DNA of 64,000 nucleotides from Bacteroidales bacterium (lineage in GTDB: Bacteria; Bacteroidota; Bacteroidia; Bacteroidales; Muribaculaceae), in NCBI GenBank assembly GCA_022009815.1, contig CP091725.1, positions 62,001 through 126,000 on the forward strand. The letters are read 5' to 3'. Positions 51,044-60,966 of this stretch are shown one piece after another. How positions within the stretch are numbered: the stretch's first letter is position 1; every line of letters begins with the position of its first letter. A program made the position numbers and the translations under genes. The notes under the pieces were generated by a model. That model searched no databases. It was not told the origin of the DNA and worked only from the letters and a program-made list of their open reading frames with translations.

Positions 51044-51085
51044 GTGAAAGCGTGCCCCAGGACTCAGCCCAGGGCACGCTTTCAC
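51044..51085. terminator. Terminator hairpin between convergent genes
   Basis: GTGAAAGCGTGCCC (51044-51057) and its exact complement at 51072-51085 form a 14-bp stem, located just after the antiporter gene on the minus strand. Confidence 0.85.
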
Positions 51086-51103
51086 TATATAAATTATTAT
51101 GTT

Positions 51104-52782
51104 TTAGCCGAATATCAGCACAACAAGCTGCGCCGTGATGACACGCATGAACATCGACAACGGATAGACCGTAGAGTATGCCACGGCAGGCGCGTCGTTG
51201 TTTGCCACCTTGTTGGAGTATGCCAATGCAGGAGGATCGGTATAGCTTCCCGACATTATACCAAGAATCGACAGGTAGTTGAACTTGAACTTGGCGCGGG
51301 CAATGAAGCTCATAATAATCTGCGGAATCACCGTTATAAGGAATCCCCAGAACACCCACATCAGGCCTTGAGCGTTAAACACCGTCTCGGCAAATTTCTC
51401 ACCTGCGCCCAATCCCACTGATGCAAGGAATAGGCAGATGCCCACTTCGCGCAGCATGAGGCTCGCGCTTGTCGATGTGTAGGTGACGAGTTTGAATTTA
51501 TATCCGAAACGGCTCAACAGGATAGCCACCACCAGCGGACCTCCGGCAAGACCGAGCTTCATCGACGCCGACATTCCCGGGATGGCGAAAGGAATTGAAC
51601 CGACAATGATACCGATGAATATGCCGATAAACATTGTCACCATATTCGGTTCGTGCAGGCGTTTCATCGAGTTGCCAAGGCGTGTGGCAAGACGCTCGAT
51701 GTGGCTCGGGTCGCCCACCACGGTGATGCGGTCGCCCACCTGCAGTTTCAAGTTGGGATTGGCAAGGAGGTCGAGACCGGCACGGTTTACGCGCGTTGCG
51801 TTGAGGTTGTAGCCGTTGTGCAGACGGAGCGAGCCGAGCGTGCGTCCGTTGTAGTGGCTTTTTGTCACGAGTATGCGTCGCGAAACCACATTGCTCTGCG
51901 ACTCTGCCTCCCATTCCATGTCGACTACCGGACCGATTACCATCTGGAATGCCGACTCGTCTTGTATTGAGCATACAGTGAGCAGAAGGTCGCCCTTTGA
52001 CACCACTGTTTCGATGTAGGAATAATCACTTCGCCAGTTTCTTTCACCTTCATTCGCGACACAACGAAGTCGTGGTCGATAACCATGTGCAGCTCACCGA
52101 TGGTTTTTCCATCTATACGATGGTTCTCAACTTGGAATGTCACGACATAAGGTTTCAAAGTGCTGTCTTCGTTTTCGTCCTCAATTTCTTTCTGCTCTTT
52201 CTCAATCTTCACGCGGAACACCGCCTTCAGCAGAATCATTGACAGGATGATGCCTACAACACCGAGCGGATAAGCGGCGGCATAACCCATCGAGAGGTCT
52301 TCTGCCGTGCCTGCCGTTGCGGGGTCGAGCGTGCCGAGCGCCTGCTGCGCCGCACCAAGACCTGGAGTGTTGGTCACCGCACCGGAAAGGATACCCACGA
52401 TCTGCGCGATTTTCACGTCGCAAGTGTAGTAAATCACCAATGCCACTGCCACGTTGAGCAGCACCACCATCACCGCAAGCATATTCATCTGAACTCCGCC
52501 TTTCTTGAACGAGGAGAAGAAACCAGGGCCCACCTGCATACCGATTGAGAACACAAACAATATCAATCCGAAATCACGGATGAAATTGAGCAGTGTCGCA
52601 TTGGCTATTGAGAAGCCGAAATGCGACATCACGATGCCTACAAACAGAACGAATGTGACACCCAGAGAAATCCCGAAGAACTTAATCTTGCCCAGCAGCA
52701 CGCCCAACGCTATCACCAGCGAATAGACCACCACATCGTGGGCAATCGAGCTTTCCGTAAACAACGATACTATCCAATCCAT
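51104..52782 (-). CDS. AspT/YidE-type putative antiporter with two TrkA-C domains (one frameshift)
   Basis: 559 residues after repair. Two membrane halves flank a soluble centre. Both halves carry the AspT-family pattern: GLILFVFSIGMQVGPGFF and GAVTNTPGLGAAQQAL in the first, LASVGLGAGEKF and MSGSYTDPPALAYS in the second. The centre holds TrkA-C (RCK_C) sequences such as VVSRMKVKETGEVIIP and LQVGDRITVVGDPSHIERL. The frame breaks near 52009-52013. Family members exchange dicarboxylates or amino acids; the substrate here is unknown. A -7-like TAATTTTG lies at 52823-52816. Confidence 0.85.
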
Positions 52783-52815
52783 CTATCTTTTTTTTGGTTT
52801 ACTATTTTCAAGTTG

Positions 52816-52823
52816 CAAAATTA
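52816..52823 (-). promoter_or_regulatory. -7 element of the antiporter gene
   Basis: TAATTTTG on the minus strand, 34 bp before the start codon; no clear -33. Confidence 0.45.
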
Positions 52824-52991
52824 CTGCTTTTTTTCCACATTCATTCCCTTTTTCATCCACTTTTTGTTGCTCTACAACATAATTTTTGAGCAAATTTATT
52901 ACACACTTCAGCAAAATCTGTGTAATTTTATAGCATTTTCCGTGATTTTTCTATCAAAATATCACAAAATATGCCTTTTTGGTGAAAAATA

Positions 52992-53023
52992 TTTGGTTAT
53001 TTCAGATATTCTCAATACATTTG
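52992..53023 (+). promoter_or_regulatory. Promoter of the ilv leader and operon
   Basis: TTTG at 52992-52995, 20-bp spacer, TACATTTG at 53016-53023: a full consensus match, 24 bp before the leader ATG. Confidence 0.8.
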
Positions 53024-53047
53024 CAATCGAAAACAAAGAAAAGAATT

Positions 53048-53134
53048 ATGATATATAAGAACAACATATCAGCGGTCGGACTAATTTGCCTATCTTCAGT
53101 CGTCATTATTTGCAAAGCAAATGAGGAGCGGTAG
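53048..53134 (+). CDS. ilv operon leader peptide (28 residues, Ile/Val/Leu-rich)
   Basis: Short ORF ATG 53048 to TAG 53134. Its middle reads ISAVGLICLSSVVIIC. Of 28 codons five are Ile, three Val and two Leu, with a Val-Val-Ile-Ile run at codons 18-21. It lies between a strong promoter and a terminator hairpin placed in front of ilvD. This is the classic arrangement of ribosome-mediated attenuation: when charged branched-chain tRNAs are scarce the ribosome stalls in the run and the terminator does not form. Regulatory function is an inference from layout and composition. Confidence 0.72.
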   Translation: MIYKNNISAVGLICLSSVVIICKANEER

Positions 53135-53170
53135 CCGACGCGTTGTTGTTTTTATATAACCAACTTACAG

Positions 53171-53207
53171 CGACCTTTCCTCAATATGAAGAAAGGTCGA
53201 TTTTTTT
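53171..53207 (+). promoter_or_regulatory. Attenuator terminator hairpin in the ilv leader
   Basis: CGACCTTTC (53171-53179) pairs with GAAAGGTCG (53191-53199), followed by seven T at 53201-53207; ilvD starts 12 bp later. TGAGGAG at 53122-53128 (end of the leader ORF) can pair with TTTCCTCA at 53176-53183, overlapping the 5' arm. This would be a candidate antiterminator that a ribosome at the leader stop codon would block. Confidence 0.75.
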
Positions 53208-53219
53208 ATATATAAGATT

Positions 53220-55049
53220 ATGAGCAAACCATTGAGAAGTGCGCAGTGCACACAGGGACGCCGCATGGCGGGAGCAAGGGCTTTGTGGAGAGCCAACGGA
53301 ATGAAGGAGGAGCAGATAGGCAAGCCCGTGATTGCCGTTGTCAACTCGTTCACCCAGTTTGTGCCCGGGCACACGCACCTGCACGAAATCGGACAGTTTG
53401 TAAAACAAGAGATTGAGAAACTTGGATGTTTCGCAGCCGAGTTCAATACGATAGCCATCGACGACGGCATCGCCATGGGGCATGACGGTATGCTCTACTC
53501 CCTGCCGTCGCGCGACTTGATAGCCGACAGCGTTGAATATATGGTCAATGCCCACAAGGCCGACGCGATGGTGTGTATCAGCAACTGCGACAAGATAACT
53601 CCGGGAATGCTCATGGCAGCCATGCGGTTGAACATCCCTGCGATATTCGTGTCGGGAGGTCCGATGGAGGCAGGCCACCTCGGCAACCGTCCGCTCGACC
53701 TGATTGACGTGATGATCGACTCCGCCGACACCACGGTCGACGACGCGACTGTCACCCACCTTGAGCAATTCGGATGTCCCACATGCGGATCGTGCTCAGG
53801 CATGTTTACCGCCAACTCTATGAACTGCCTCAACGAGGCCATCGGACTGGCGCTTCCCGGCAACGGCACAATCCTCGCCACCCACACCAACCGCAAGGAG
53901 CTGTTCAGGCGGGCGGCGGCACAGATAGTGGAAAACTGCCGGGCCTACTACTATGACGACGATGCCAGCGTGCTTCCACACTCAATAGCCACACGCCAGG
54001 CGATGCTCAACGCCATGACGCTCGACATAGCCATGGGCGGCAGCACCAACACCGTGCTCCACCTGCTTGCCGTTGCCAACGAGGCCGGCGTTGATTTCAC
54101 GATGAACGACATCGACGTTCTGTCGAGGAAAACACCGGTGCTTTGCAAAGTGGCACCCAACTCTAAATACCACATCGAGGACGTAAACCTGGCAGGCGGC
54201 ATCCCTTCAATCATGGGCATTCTTGCCGACAACGGCCTTGTCGACACATCGTGCCGACGCGTTGACGGACTTACACTCGGCGAGGAAATAGAGAAATACG
54301 CAATCGGAGGAAAGGCATTCGGCGCAGATGCCGAAGCGTTGTGGAAGAGCGCGCCGTGCGGCAAGCGAACCACCGCCCTCGGCAGCCAAAGCTCCACCTA
54401 TTCCTCGCTCGACGACGACCGCACCAACGGATGTATCCGAGATTTCGCCCACGCCTACGTGAAAGACGGCGGACTTGCCGTGCTTACCGGCAACATAGCC
54501 TCCGACGGCTGCGTGGTGAAAACCGCAGGCGTCGATGAGAGCATCTTCCACTTCAAAGGCAAAGCCAAGGTGTTTCAGTCGCAGGAAGAGGCAGTCGACG
54601 GCATCCTTGCCGGCGATGTAGCGGCGGGCGATGTTGTGGTGATAACCTACGAAGGACCCAAGGGCGGTCCGGGGATGCAGGAGATGCTCTACCCCACGTC
54701 ATACATCAAGTCGCGCCACCTCGGCAAAGAGTGCGCCCTCATCACCGACGGACGCTTCTCCGGCGGCACTTCGGGGCTGTCGATAGGCCACATCTCGCCT
54801 GAAGCGGCGGCAGGAGGCGCAATCGGGCTGGTGCGCGACGGCGACGCCATAGAAATCGACATTCCCCGCCGCACCATCAACGTGCTGCTCTCCGCCAGCC
54901 AGCTGGCAGAGCGACGCAAGGAAGAGGAGTCGCGCGGCAAAGCGGCATTCACCCCGACGAAGCGCCAGCGCGAAGTGTCGAAAGCACTGCGGGCATACGC
55001 CGCTATGGTGTCGAGCGCCGACAAAGGCGGCGTTAGAATCATTGACTGA
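53220..55049 (+). CDS. ilvD: Dihydroxy-acid dehydratase
   Basis: Dehydrates dihydroxy acids to the 2-keto acids of valine and isoleucine; Fe-S enzyme. 609 residues, intact. Cys ligands lie in ISNCDKITPGML and FGCPTCGSCSGMFTANSMN. GPKGGPGMQEML and ITDGRFSGGTSGLSIGHISPEA follow at the C-terminal half. First structural gene of the ilv operon, 42 bp before ilvB. Confidence 0.96.
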   Translation: MSKPLRSAQCTQGRRMAGARALWRANGMKEEQIGKPVIAVVNSFTQFVPGHTHLHEIGQFVKQEIEKLGCFAAEFNTIAIDDGIAMGHDGMLYSLPSRDLIADSVEYMVNAHKADAMVCISNCDKITPGMLMAAMRLNIPAIFVSGGPMEAGHLGNRPLDLIDVMIDSADTTVDDATVTHLEQFGCPTCGSCSGMFTANSMNCLNEAIGLALPGNGTILATHTNRKELFRRAAAQIVENCRAYYYDDDASVLPHSIATRQAMLNAMTLDIAMGGSTNTVLHLLAVANEAGVDFTMNDIDVLSRKTPVLCKVAPNSKYHIEDVNLAGGIPSIMGILADNGLVDTSCRRVDGLTLGEEIEKYAIGGKAFGADAEALWKSAPCGKRTTALGSQSSTYSSLDDDRTNGCIRDFAHAYVKDGGLAVLTGNIASDGCVVKTAGVDESIFHFKGKAKVFQSQEEAVDGILAGDVAAGDVVVITYEGPKGGPGMQEMLYPTSYIKSRHLGKECALITDGRFSGGTSGLSIGHISPEAAAGGAIGLVRDGDAIEIDIPRRTINVLLSASQLAERRKEEESRGKAAFTPTKRQREVSKALRAYAAMVSSADKGGVRIID

Positions 55050-55090
55050 CATGACAACCTATTGGGCAATCTACAACAAAAAAGCATAAT

Positions 55091-56800
55091 ATGAACGGAA
55101 ACAAAATATCTGGAGCGGAAGCCATCATAAAATCCTTCTTGAGCGAGGGTGTCGACACAGTGTTCGGCTATCCCGGAGGCGCCATCATCCCCGTCTACGA
55201 CGTGCTTTACGGCTATAAGAAAGAGCTGCGCCACATTCTTGTGCGCCATGAGCAGGCAGCCATCCACGCAGCGCAAGGCTATGCACGCGTCACGGGACGC
55301 ACCGGTGTGGCGATGGTCACATCCGGTCCCGGCGCAACCAACATAATCACAGGCATCACCGACGCCCTCATCGACAGCACTCCGCTTGTCGTAATCACCG
55401 GACAGGTAGGCAACAGCGGTCTGGGCACCGACGCCTTCCAAGAAACCGACGTGATGGGCATCACCCAGCCTGTGACAAAATGGAGCTGCCAGGTGCGCCG
55501 TGCCGAGGACATCCCCGAAGCCATAGCACGCGCCTTCCACATCGCGTCGACCGGGCGTCCGGGTCCAGTGGTGCTCGACATCACCAAAGACGCACAGGTG
55601 CGCACAATGGAATGGCATTATGAGAAATGCAACTTCATCCGCAGTTACATACCCTACCCCGACATCAGCGATGAAGCTGTGGCACAGGCTGCCGAACTCA
55701 TAAACAACGCCGAGCGTCCGATGATCATAGCCGGACATGGCGTGATGATTTCCGGTGCGGAAAAAGAATTGGCAGAAATGGCTGAGAAAGCCGACATCCC
55801 CGTTGTCTGCACATTGCTCGGACTGTCTTCGATACCGTCAAGCCATCCACTCTACAAAGGCATGGCCGGCATGCACGGAAACATCGGTCCGAATGTCAAC
55901 ACCAACAAGTGCGATGTGCTGATAGCCATAGGCATGCGGTTTGACGACCGCGTCACGGGCGACACGTCGAAATATGCCCCACAGGCAAAGATTGTGCATA
56001 TCGACATCGACCCGTCGGAATTCAACAAACATACGCGCCACAGTGCCTGTGCTCGGCGATGCGAAAACGGTGCTCGGCAAACTCATCCCGATGCTCCGCA
56101 AAAACGGGCATAAGGAATGGCTCACCACGTTCAACCGTCCGGAAGCCGTGGAATATGAGAAAGTGATCAAGCCCGAGACCGAGCCTTCCGAAGGAATGAT
56201 GAACATGGGAGAAGTGGCGCGAAGAGTGTCGGAGGCCACCAACAACGACGCCATTCTTGTCACCGATGTGGGACAGAACCAAATGCTCTCCGCCCGATAT
56301 TTCAAATTCTCTCGTCCCGACAGCATTGTCACGTCGGGCGGACTCGGCACCATGGGATTCGGACTTCCGGCTGCCATCGGTGCGAAATCGGGCAACCCGG
56401 CCGTCAGGTGTGCCTTTTTGTGGGCGACGGAGGTCTGCAGATGACAATACAGGAACTCGGCACAATTTTTGAGTATAAAGTTCCTGTAAAAATCATACTG
56501 CTCAACAACAACTTCCTCGGGATGGTGCGGCAATGGCAGGAACTGTTCTTCCACAAGCACTACAGCGAGACACCGATGGTCAATCCCGACTTCGTGGCAC
56601 TCTGCAAGGCTTACGGCATCAATGGCGAGGACGTTGTGGAGCGCAAAGACCTCGGACAGGCAATCAAACGCATGCTCGACTCCGACGAAGCCTACCTGCT
56701 CAACGTGTGCATCCAGCCCTACAATATGGTGTTTCCGATGACCCCGGCAGGCAGCAACGTAGACAACATTATGCTCAACGCAACGGAGCATTACATTTAA
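55091..56800 (+). CDS. ilvB: Acetolactate synthase large subunit (two frameshifts)
   Basis: Thiamine-diphosphate enzyme making acetolactate and acetohydroxybutyrate. 570 residues after repair. VFGYPGGAIIPVYDVL near residue 20, the catalytic Glu in VRHEQAAIHAAQGYAR near 48, GPGATNIITGI, and the TPP-binding GDGGLQMTIQELGTI with NNNFLGMVRQWQ. Breaks: AAA 56027-56029 (A5 expected, gives FNKNIRATVPVLGDAK) and near 56406-56408 (one base, gives AVRVCLFVGDGG). ilvN starts 15 bp downstream. Confidence 0.94.
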
Positions 56801-56815
56801 CGACGACAGAAAGAT

Positions 56816-57367
56816 ATGGAACAGTTATACACATTCACCGTTTTCACCGAAAACCGCGTCGGTCTGCTCAACCAGATTTCGATTATCTTCACGCGCCGCA
56901 GCGTGAACATTGAAAGTCTGTCGGTGTCGCCGTCGTCGATTCCTGGCATACATAAATTCACCATCACCGCCAACTGCGACACCGACATGGCGCAAAAAAT
57001 CGTGATGCAGATTGAAAAGCGCATCGATGTGCTGAAGGCATTTGTCTACACCGACGCCGACCTTGTCTACCAAGAGATTGCCCTCTACAAAGTGCCGACC
57101 GACAAACTTGTCGCCGAGCGCGACCTTGAGACAATAATCCGCGCCCACAACGCACGCATTCTTGAAATCGACAAGGAGTTTACCGTAATCGAAAAGGCCG
57201 GTCACTACAACGAGACCGAGGCGCTGTTCAACGAACTCAAAAAATATGGCATACTGCAATTTGCAAGAAGCGGCCGTGTGGCTGTGACAAAAATCAACGA
57301 CGAGCCCCTTAACCGCTACCTCGACGAGCAACAGAAAAGACATAAGACAACGATATATGACAACTGA
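56816..57367 (+). CDS. ilvN: Acetolactate synthase regulatory small subunit
   Basis: 183 residues, intact. The N-terminal ACT domain is clear: YTFTVFTENRVGLLNQISIIFTRR and NIESLSVSPSSIPGIHKFT. A second ACT-like domain follows (FTVIEKAGHYNETEALFNEL). Confers valine feedback control on IlvB. Ends 10 bp inside the next gene. Confidence 0.93.
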   Translation: MEQLYTFTVFTENRVGLLNQISIIFTRRSVNIESLSVSPSSIPGIHKFTITANCDTDMAQKIVMQIEKRIDVLKAFVYTDADLVYQEIALYKVPTDKLVAERDLETIIRAHNARILEIDKEFTVIEKAGHYNETEALFNELKKYGILQFARSGRVAVTKINDEPLNRYLDEQQKRHKTTIYDN

Positions 57368-58094
57368 CAGTAAAATTTATTCAAAATCATGGCTTCTCAC
57401 TCCCGGCGAATGCAACTGCGAGAAAGAGATGCCGGTGTGGCTAATGACCGAACGCATCATCGACGTAGCCACCGAACACGCCAATTCGTGGGGCGTGGGC
57501 TATGCCCGCCTTATTCTCGACAATCAGGCATGGGTGCTGTCGAGAGTGGCGATAGAGATGAAACGCTGGCCGAAAGTCAACGAGACCTACACCCTGTCGA
57601 CATGGGTGGAAGACTACAACCGGCACTTCTCCGAACGCAACATCGAGGTGACCGACACCGACGGCAACGTAATCGGCCACGCACGCACCGTCTGGGTGGT
57701 GATTGACCTGACGACACGACAAAGCTGCGACATTTCATCGCTCGACTATATACGCAACAACCTCTGCGTTAAGGAGTGCCCCATTGCCAAGCACACACGC
57801 ATACGCAGTGTCGACGCGGCAAGGACTTCGGAATACACTTTCCAATATTCCGACATCGACTTCAACCAGCACGTCAACAGCCTGCGCTACATCCGCCTGC
57901 TGCTCGACCAATGGACAGCAGATTTCCACAACGAGCACGTTGTGAAGCGGTTTGAGATAGCTTATATGAACGAAGGGCTTCCCGAACAGACGGTGCAGAT
58001 AAGCGTCGACGACCGGTCAGACGACTGTACATTGGAAATCAGCCACGGCAGCGAACCGTTGTGCCGCACGAGAATCGTGTTTGACAATAGATAA
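57357..58094 (+). CDS. Acyl-ACP thioesterase-family protein in the ilv operon
   Basis: 245 residues, double hotdog layout of the Fat/acyl-ACP thioesterase family: WGVGYARLILDNQAWVLSRVAIEM, WVEDYNRHFSERNIEV, and in the second half the catalytic-type YSDIDFNQHVNSLRYI (Asp, Asn, His). Such enzymes release fatty acids from acyl carrier protein. Overlaps ilvN by 11 bp and precedes ilvC, so it is expressed with branched-chain synthesis. A role linked to branched-chain acyl primers is a reasonable inference, not shown. Confidence 0.85.
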   Translation: MTTDSKIYSKSWLLTPGECNCEKEMPVWLMTERIIDVATEHANSWGVGYARLILDNQAWVLSRVAIEMKRWPKVNETYTLSTWVEDYNRHFSERNIEVTDTDGNVIGHARTVWVVIDLTTRQSCDISSLDYIRNNLCVKECPIAKHTRIRSVDAARTSEYTFQYSDIDFNQHVNSLRYIRLLLDQWTADFHNEHVVKRFEIAYMNEGLPEQTVQISVDDRSDDCTLEISHGSEPLCRTRIVFDNR

Positions 58095-58132
58095 CAACTC
58101 AAATTTATAATCATTTTTAATATATAAGTATT

Positions 58133-59179
58133 ATGGCAAAGATTAATTTTGGCGGAGTAGAAGAAACAGTGGTTACCCGCGAGGAATTTCCTTTGGAAAA
58201 GGCAAAAGAAGTATTGAAAAACGAGACAATCGCCGTAATCGGCTATGGCATCCAGGGTCCAGGCCAGGGTCTGAACCTCCGCGACAACGGCTTCAACGTA
58301 ATCGTTGGACAGCGCAAGGAGTCAAAGACATGGGACAAGGCTGTTGCCGACGGATGGATTCCAGGCAAGACTCTCTTCGACATCGAGGAGGCCGCCGAGC
58401 GTGCTACAATCATCGAATACCTTCTGTCGGACGCCGCACAGATTGAAGTGTGGCCACGCCTGAAGAAACACCTCACAGCAGGCAAGGCCCTCTATTTCTC
58501 GCATGGCTTCGCCATCACCTACAAAGAGCGCACCGGCATTGTGCCTCCCGCCGATGTCGACGTAATCATGGTTGCGCCCAAAGGCTCCGGCACATCGTTG
58601 CGCCGCCTCTTCGTGCAGGGACGAGGCATCAACTCGAGCTTCGCAGTGTTTCAGGATGCCACAGGACGCGCAAAAGAGCGTTGCCTTGCATTGGGCATCG
58701 GCATCGGCTCAGGATATATGTTTGAGACCGACTTCAAGCGCGAGGTCTACAGCGACCTCACCGGCGAGCGCGGCACGCTGATGGGCGCAATCCAAGGCAT
58801 CTTCGCCGCCCAATACGACACGCTCCGCGCCCACGGACACACCCCATCAGAGGCGTTCAACGAGTCGATTGAAGAGCTGACACAGTCGCTCATGCCGCTC
58901 ATCGCCGAGAACGGAATGGACTGGATGTATGCCAACTGCTCCACCACAGCGCAACGCGGCGCCCTTGACTGGTGGAAGAAATTCCGCGACGCTACCCGCC
59001 CTGTGTTCGAGAATCTGTACAACGAAGTGGAATCGGGCAACGAGGCACAACGCTCAATCGACTCCAACAGCAAGCCCGGCTACCGCGAAGGCTTGCAGAA
59101 AGAGCTGCAGGAACTGCACGACAGCGAGATGTGGCGCACAGGAGATGTTGTCCGCAAACTTCGCCCTGAAAACGATTAG
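58133..59179 (+). CDS. ilvC: Ketol-acid reductoisomerase
   Basis: Isomerises and reduces acetolactate with NADPH. 348 residues, intact. NADPH loop AVIGYGIQGPGQGLNLRDNG near residues 34-53, VIMVAPKGSGTSLRRLF, and the knotted C-terminal domain with ETDFKREVYSDLTGERGTLMG (metal-binding Asp/Glu). A terminator closes the operon 22 bp after the stop. Confidence 0.96.
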   Translation: MAKINFGGVEETVVTREEFPLEKAKEVLKNETIAVIGYGIQGPGQGLNLRDNGFNVIVGQRKESKTWDKAVADGWIPGKTLFDIEEAAERATIIEYLLSDAAQIEVWPRLKKHLTAGKALYFSHGFAITYKERTGIVPPADVDVIMVAPKGSGTSLRRLFVQGRGINSSFAVFQDATGRAKERCLALGIGIGSGYMFETDFKREVYSDLTGERGTLMGAIQGIFAAQYDTLRAHGHTPSEAFNESIEELTQSLMPLIAENGMDWMYANCSTTAQRGALDWWKKFRDATRPVFENLYNEVESGNEAQRSIDSNSKPGYREGLQKELQELHDSEMWRTGDVVRKLRPEND

Positions 59180-59200
59180 TCAACTTTGACCAACCGCAAC

Positions 59201-59249
59201 AAAACGGGATGTCACGGCTCTTGCCATGGCATCCCGTTTCGTTTTTTTT
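59201..59249 (+). terminator. Terminator of the ilv operon
   Basis: AAACGGGATG and CATCCCGTTT-type arms around 59202-59211 and 59229-59239, followed by an eight-T run. Confidence 0.85.
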
Positions 59250-59256
59250 GTGCTTT

Positions 59257-59288
59257 TTTGTTTTCGTGCCACAAAGATTGTATCTTTA
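59257..59288 (+). promoter_or_regulatory. Promoter of the amylase gene
   Basis: TTTG at 59257-59260, 20-bp spacer, TATCTTTA at 59281-59288; 22 bp before the start codon. Confidence 0.68.
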
Positions 59289-59310
59289 CACCCATAAAAT
59301 TCTTTATACA

Positions 59311-60734
59311 ATGAAATACTACTTTTATTCACTTATTGTTATTGCGCTGCTGCTCGCTGCAAGCGTCAGCATCCACGCCTCAAAAAAATTAAAAGGAGAG
59401 GCATCATGCCGCACCACCAACACAGAGACAATTCTCCACGCCTGGTGCTGGTCGTTCAACACAATCCGCGAAAATATGAAAAGTATTGCCGACGCAGGGT
59501 TCACTATGGTGCAGACATCGCCGGCCAACCACTGCTTTATCGGCGACGGCGGCGGCAAGCAGATTATGGGCAACGGCAAATGGTACTACCACTATCAGCC
59601 GTTGGATTGGACCATCGGCAACTATCAGATGGGCACACGCGATGAATTCATCGCAATGTGTGCCGAGGCAAAAAAATACGGAGTGCGCGTGATTGTCGAC
59701 GTGCTGCCAAACCACACGGCATTCGACACATCGGCTGTGGCGCAGGGTTTGCGCGATGCCGTCGGTGGCATCGACAACCTCTACCATGCCAACGGTCTTG
59801 TTGAAATAAAGACTACAACGACCGTCTGCAATGCACCACCAGCGGAGTCGGAGGCCTACCAGACGTAAACACAGAAAATCCTGATTTCCAATACTACTAT
59901 ATGCAGTATGTAGCCGACCTTATACGCTGTGGCGCAGGAGGCTTCCGCTACGACACGGCAAAACATATCGGACTGCCATCAGACCCTCTCGACCCGAAGT
60001 CGAAGAAAAACGATTTCTGGCCAGTGGCTATGGGCATGAAGTCGGTGAAGGGCTTCCGTCTAGAGAACCGCGACCAACTGTTTATCTACGGCGAAGTGCT
60101 GCAGGACCGCAACGTAAAGGAAAAGGAATACGGCAAATATATGGGCTTGACCGCCAGCAACTACGGCCATGAAATCCGTCAGATTATCAGCAAACGCAAG
60201 GCGACAAGCGCGGAGGTGGCCGACTGGCAGCATTCTGTCAGCGCGACGAAACTCACCACTTGGGTAGAGTCGCACGACACATATTGCAACGCCAACGAGT
60301 CGGCAACGCTTACCGACACACAGATCAGACTTGGATGGGTGATTATCACCGCCCGACAGAACGGCACGCCCCTCTTCTTCTCTCGCCCTGACGGCAGCAC
60401 CCGTGAAAACTTTTGGGGCAACAATCTTATCGGGCCTAAGGGCAACGATGAGTTCCGCAACCCAGAGGTTGTGGCTGTCAACAAATTCCGCAAAGAAATG
60501 GACGGCGAGAAGGAATATATCGGCACTGCCGCCGACGGCTCTGTCGTGGCTATCGGCCGCGGACACAAAGGCATGGCTATCGTCAACCTATCGCAGCAGG
60601 AAGTGGCGCTCAGCATTGCCACAAAGATGGCCGACGGCACCTACACCGACGCTGTCCATGGCGCTGTGTTCACAGCAGCCGACGGCATCCTTACAGCCAC
60701 ACTCGCTCCGGAAACATCGTATGTGATTAAATAG
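59311..60734 (+). CDS. Secreted alpha-amylase, GH13 family (one frameshift)
   Basis: 474 residues after repair. Signal peptide (MKYYFYSLIVIALLLAASVS, cut near IHA). GH13 regions in order: VIVDVLPNHT (region I), GGFRYDTAKHI with the nucleophile Asp (II), IYGEVL with the acid/base Glu (III), WVESHDTY with the third Asp (IV). The C-terminal beta domain ends in PETSYVIK. The frame breaks at AAA 59808-59810; one A gives VEIKDYNDRLQC. No Sus-type genes are adjacent, so it is a stand-alone periplasmic or surface alpha-glucan hydrolase. I start it at ATG 59311, after the promoter. Confidence 0.88.
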
Positions 60735-60966
60735 TGTAACACAAATACGGCAAAAGGCAATAGATGCTATGTCTGGACACGCGCCTGAGTAAATGCAGGC
60801 ATTGACGACTGCCGCCAAGCGCTTTTTTCTCCACCAAACATCCCAAAGCGTTTTTATGGCAACGTTTCCGACTTTTCAAACACAACGTCGCGCCACCACA
60901 CATATTTTTGCCGAACCGGAAAATTATATGTAATTTTACGGCTGAAAACAATCAATAATAGAGGAA

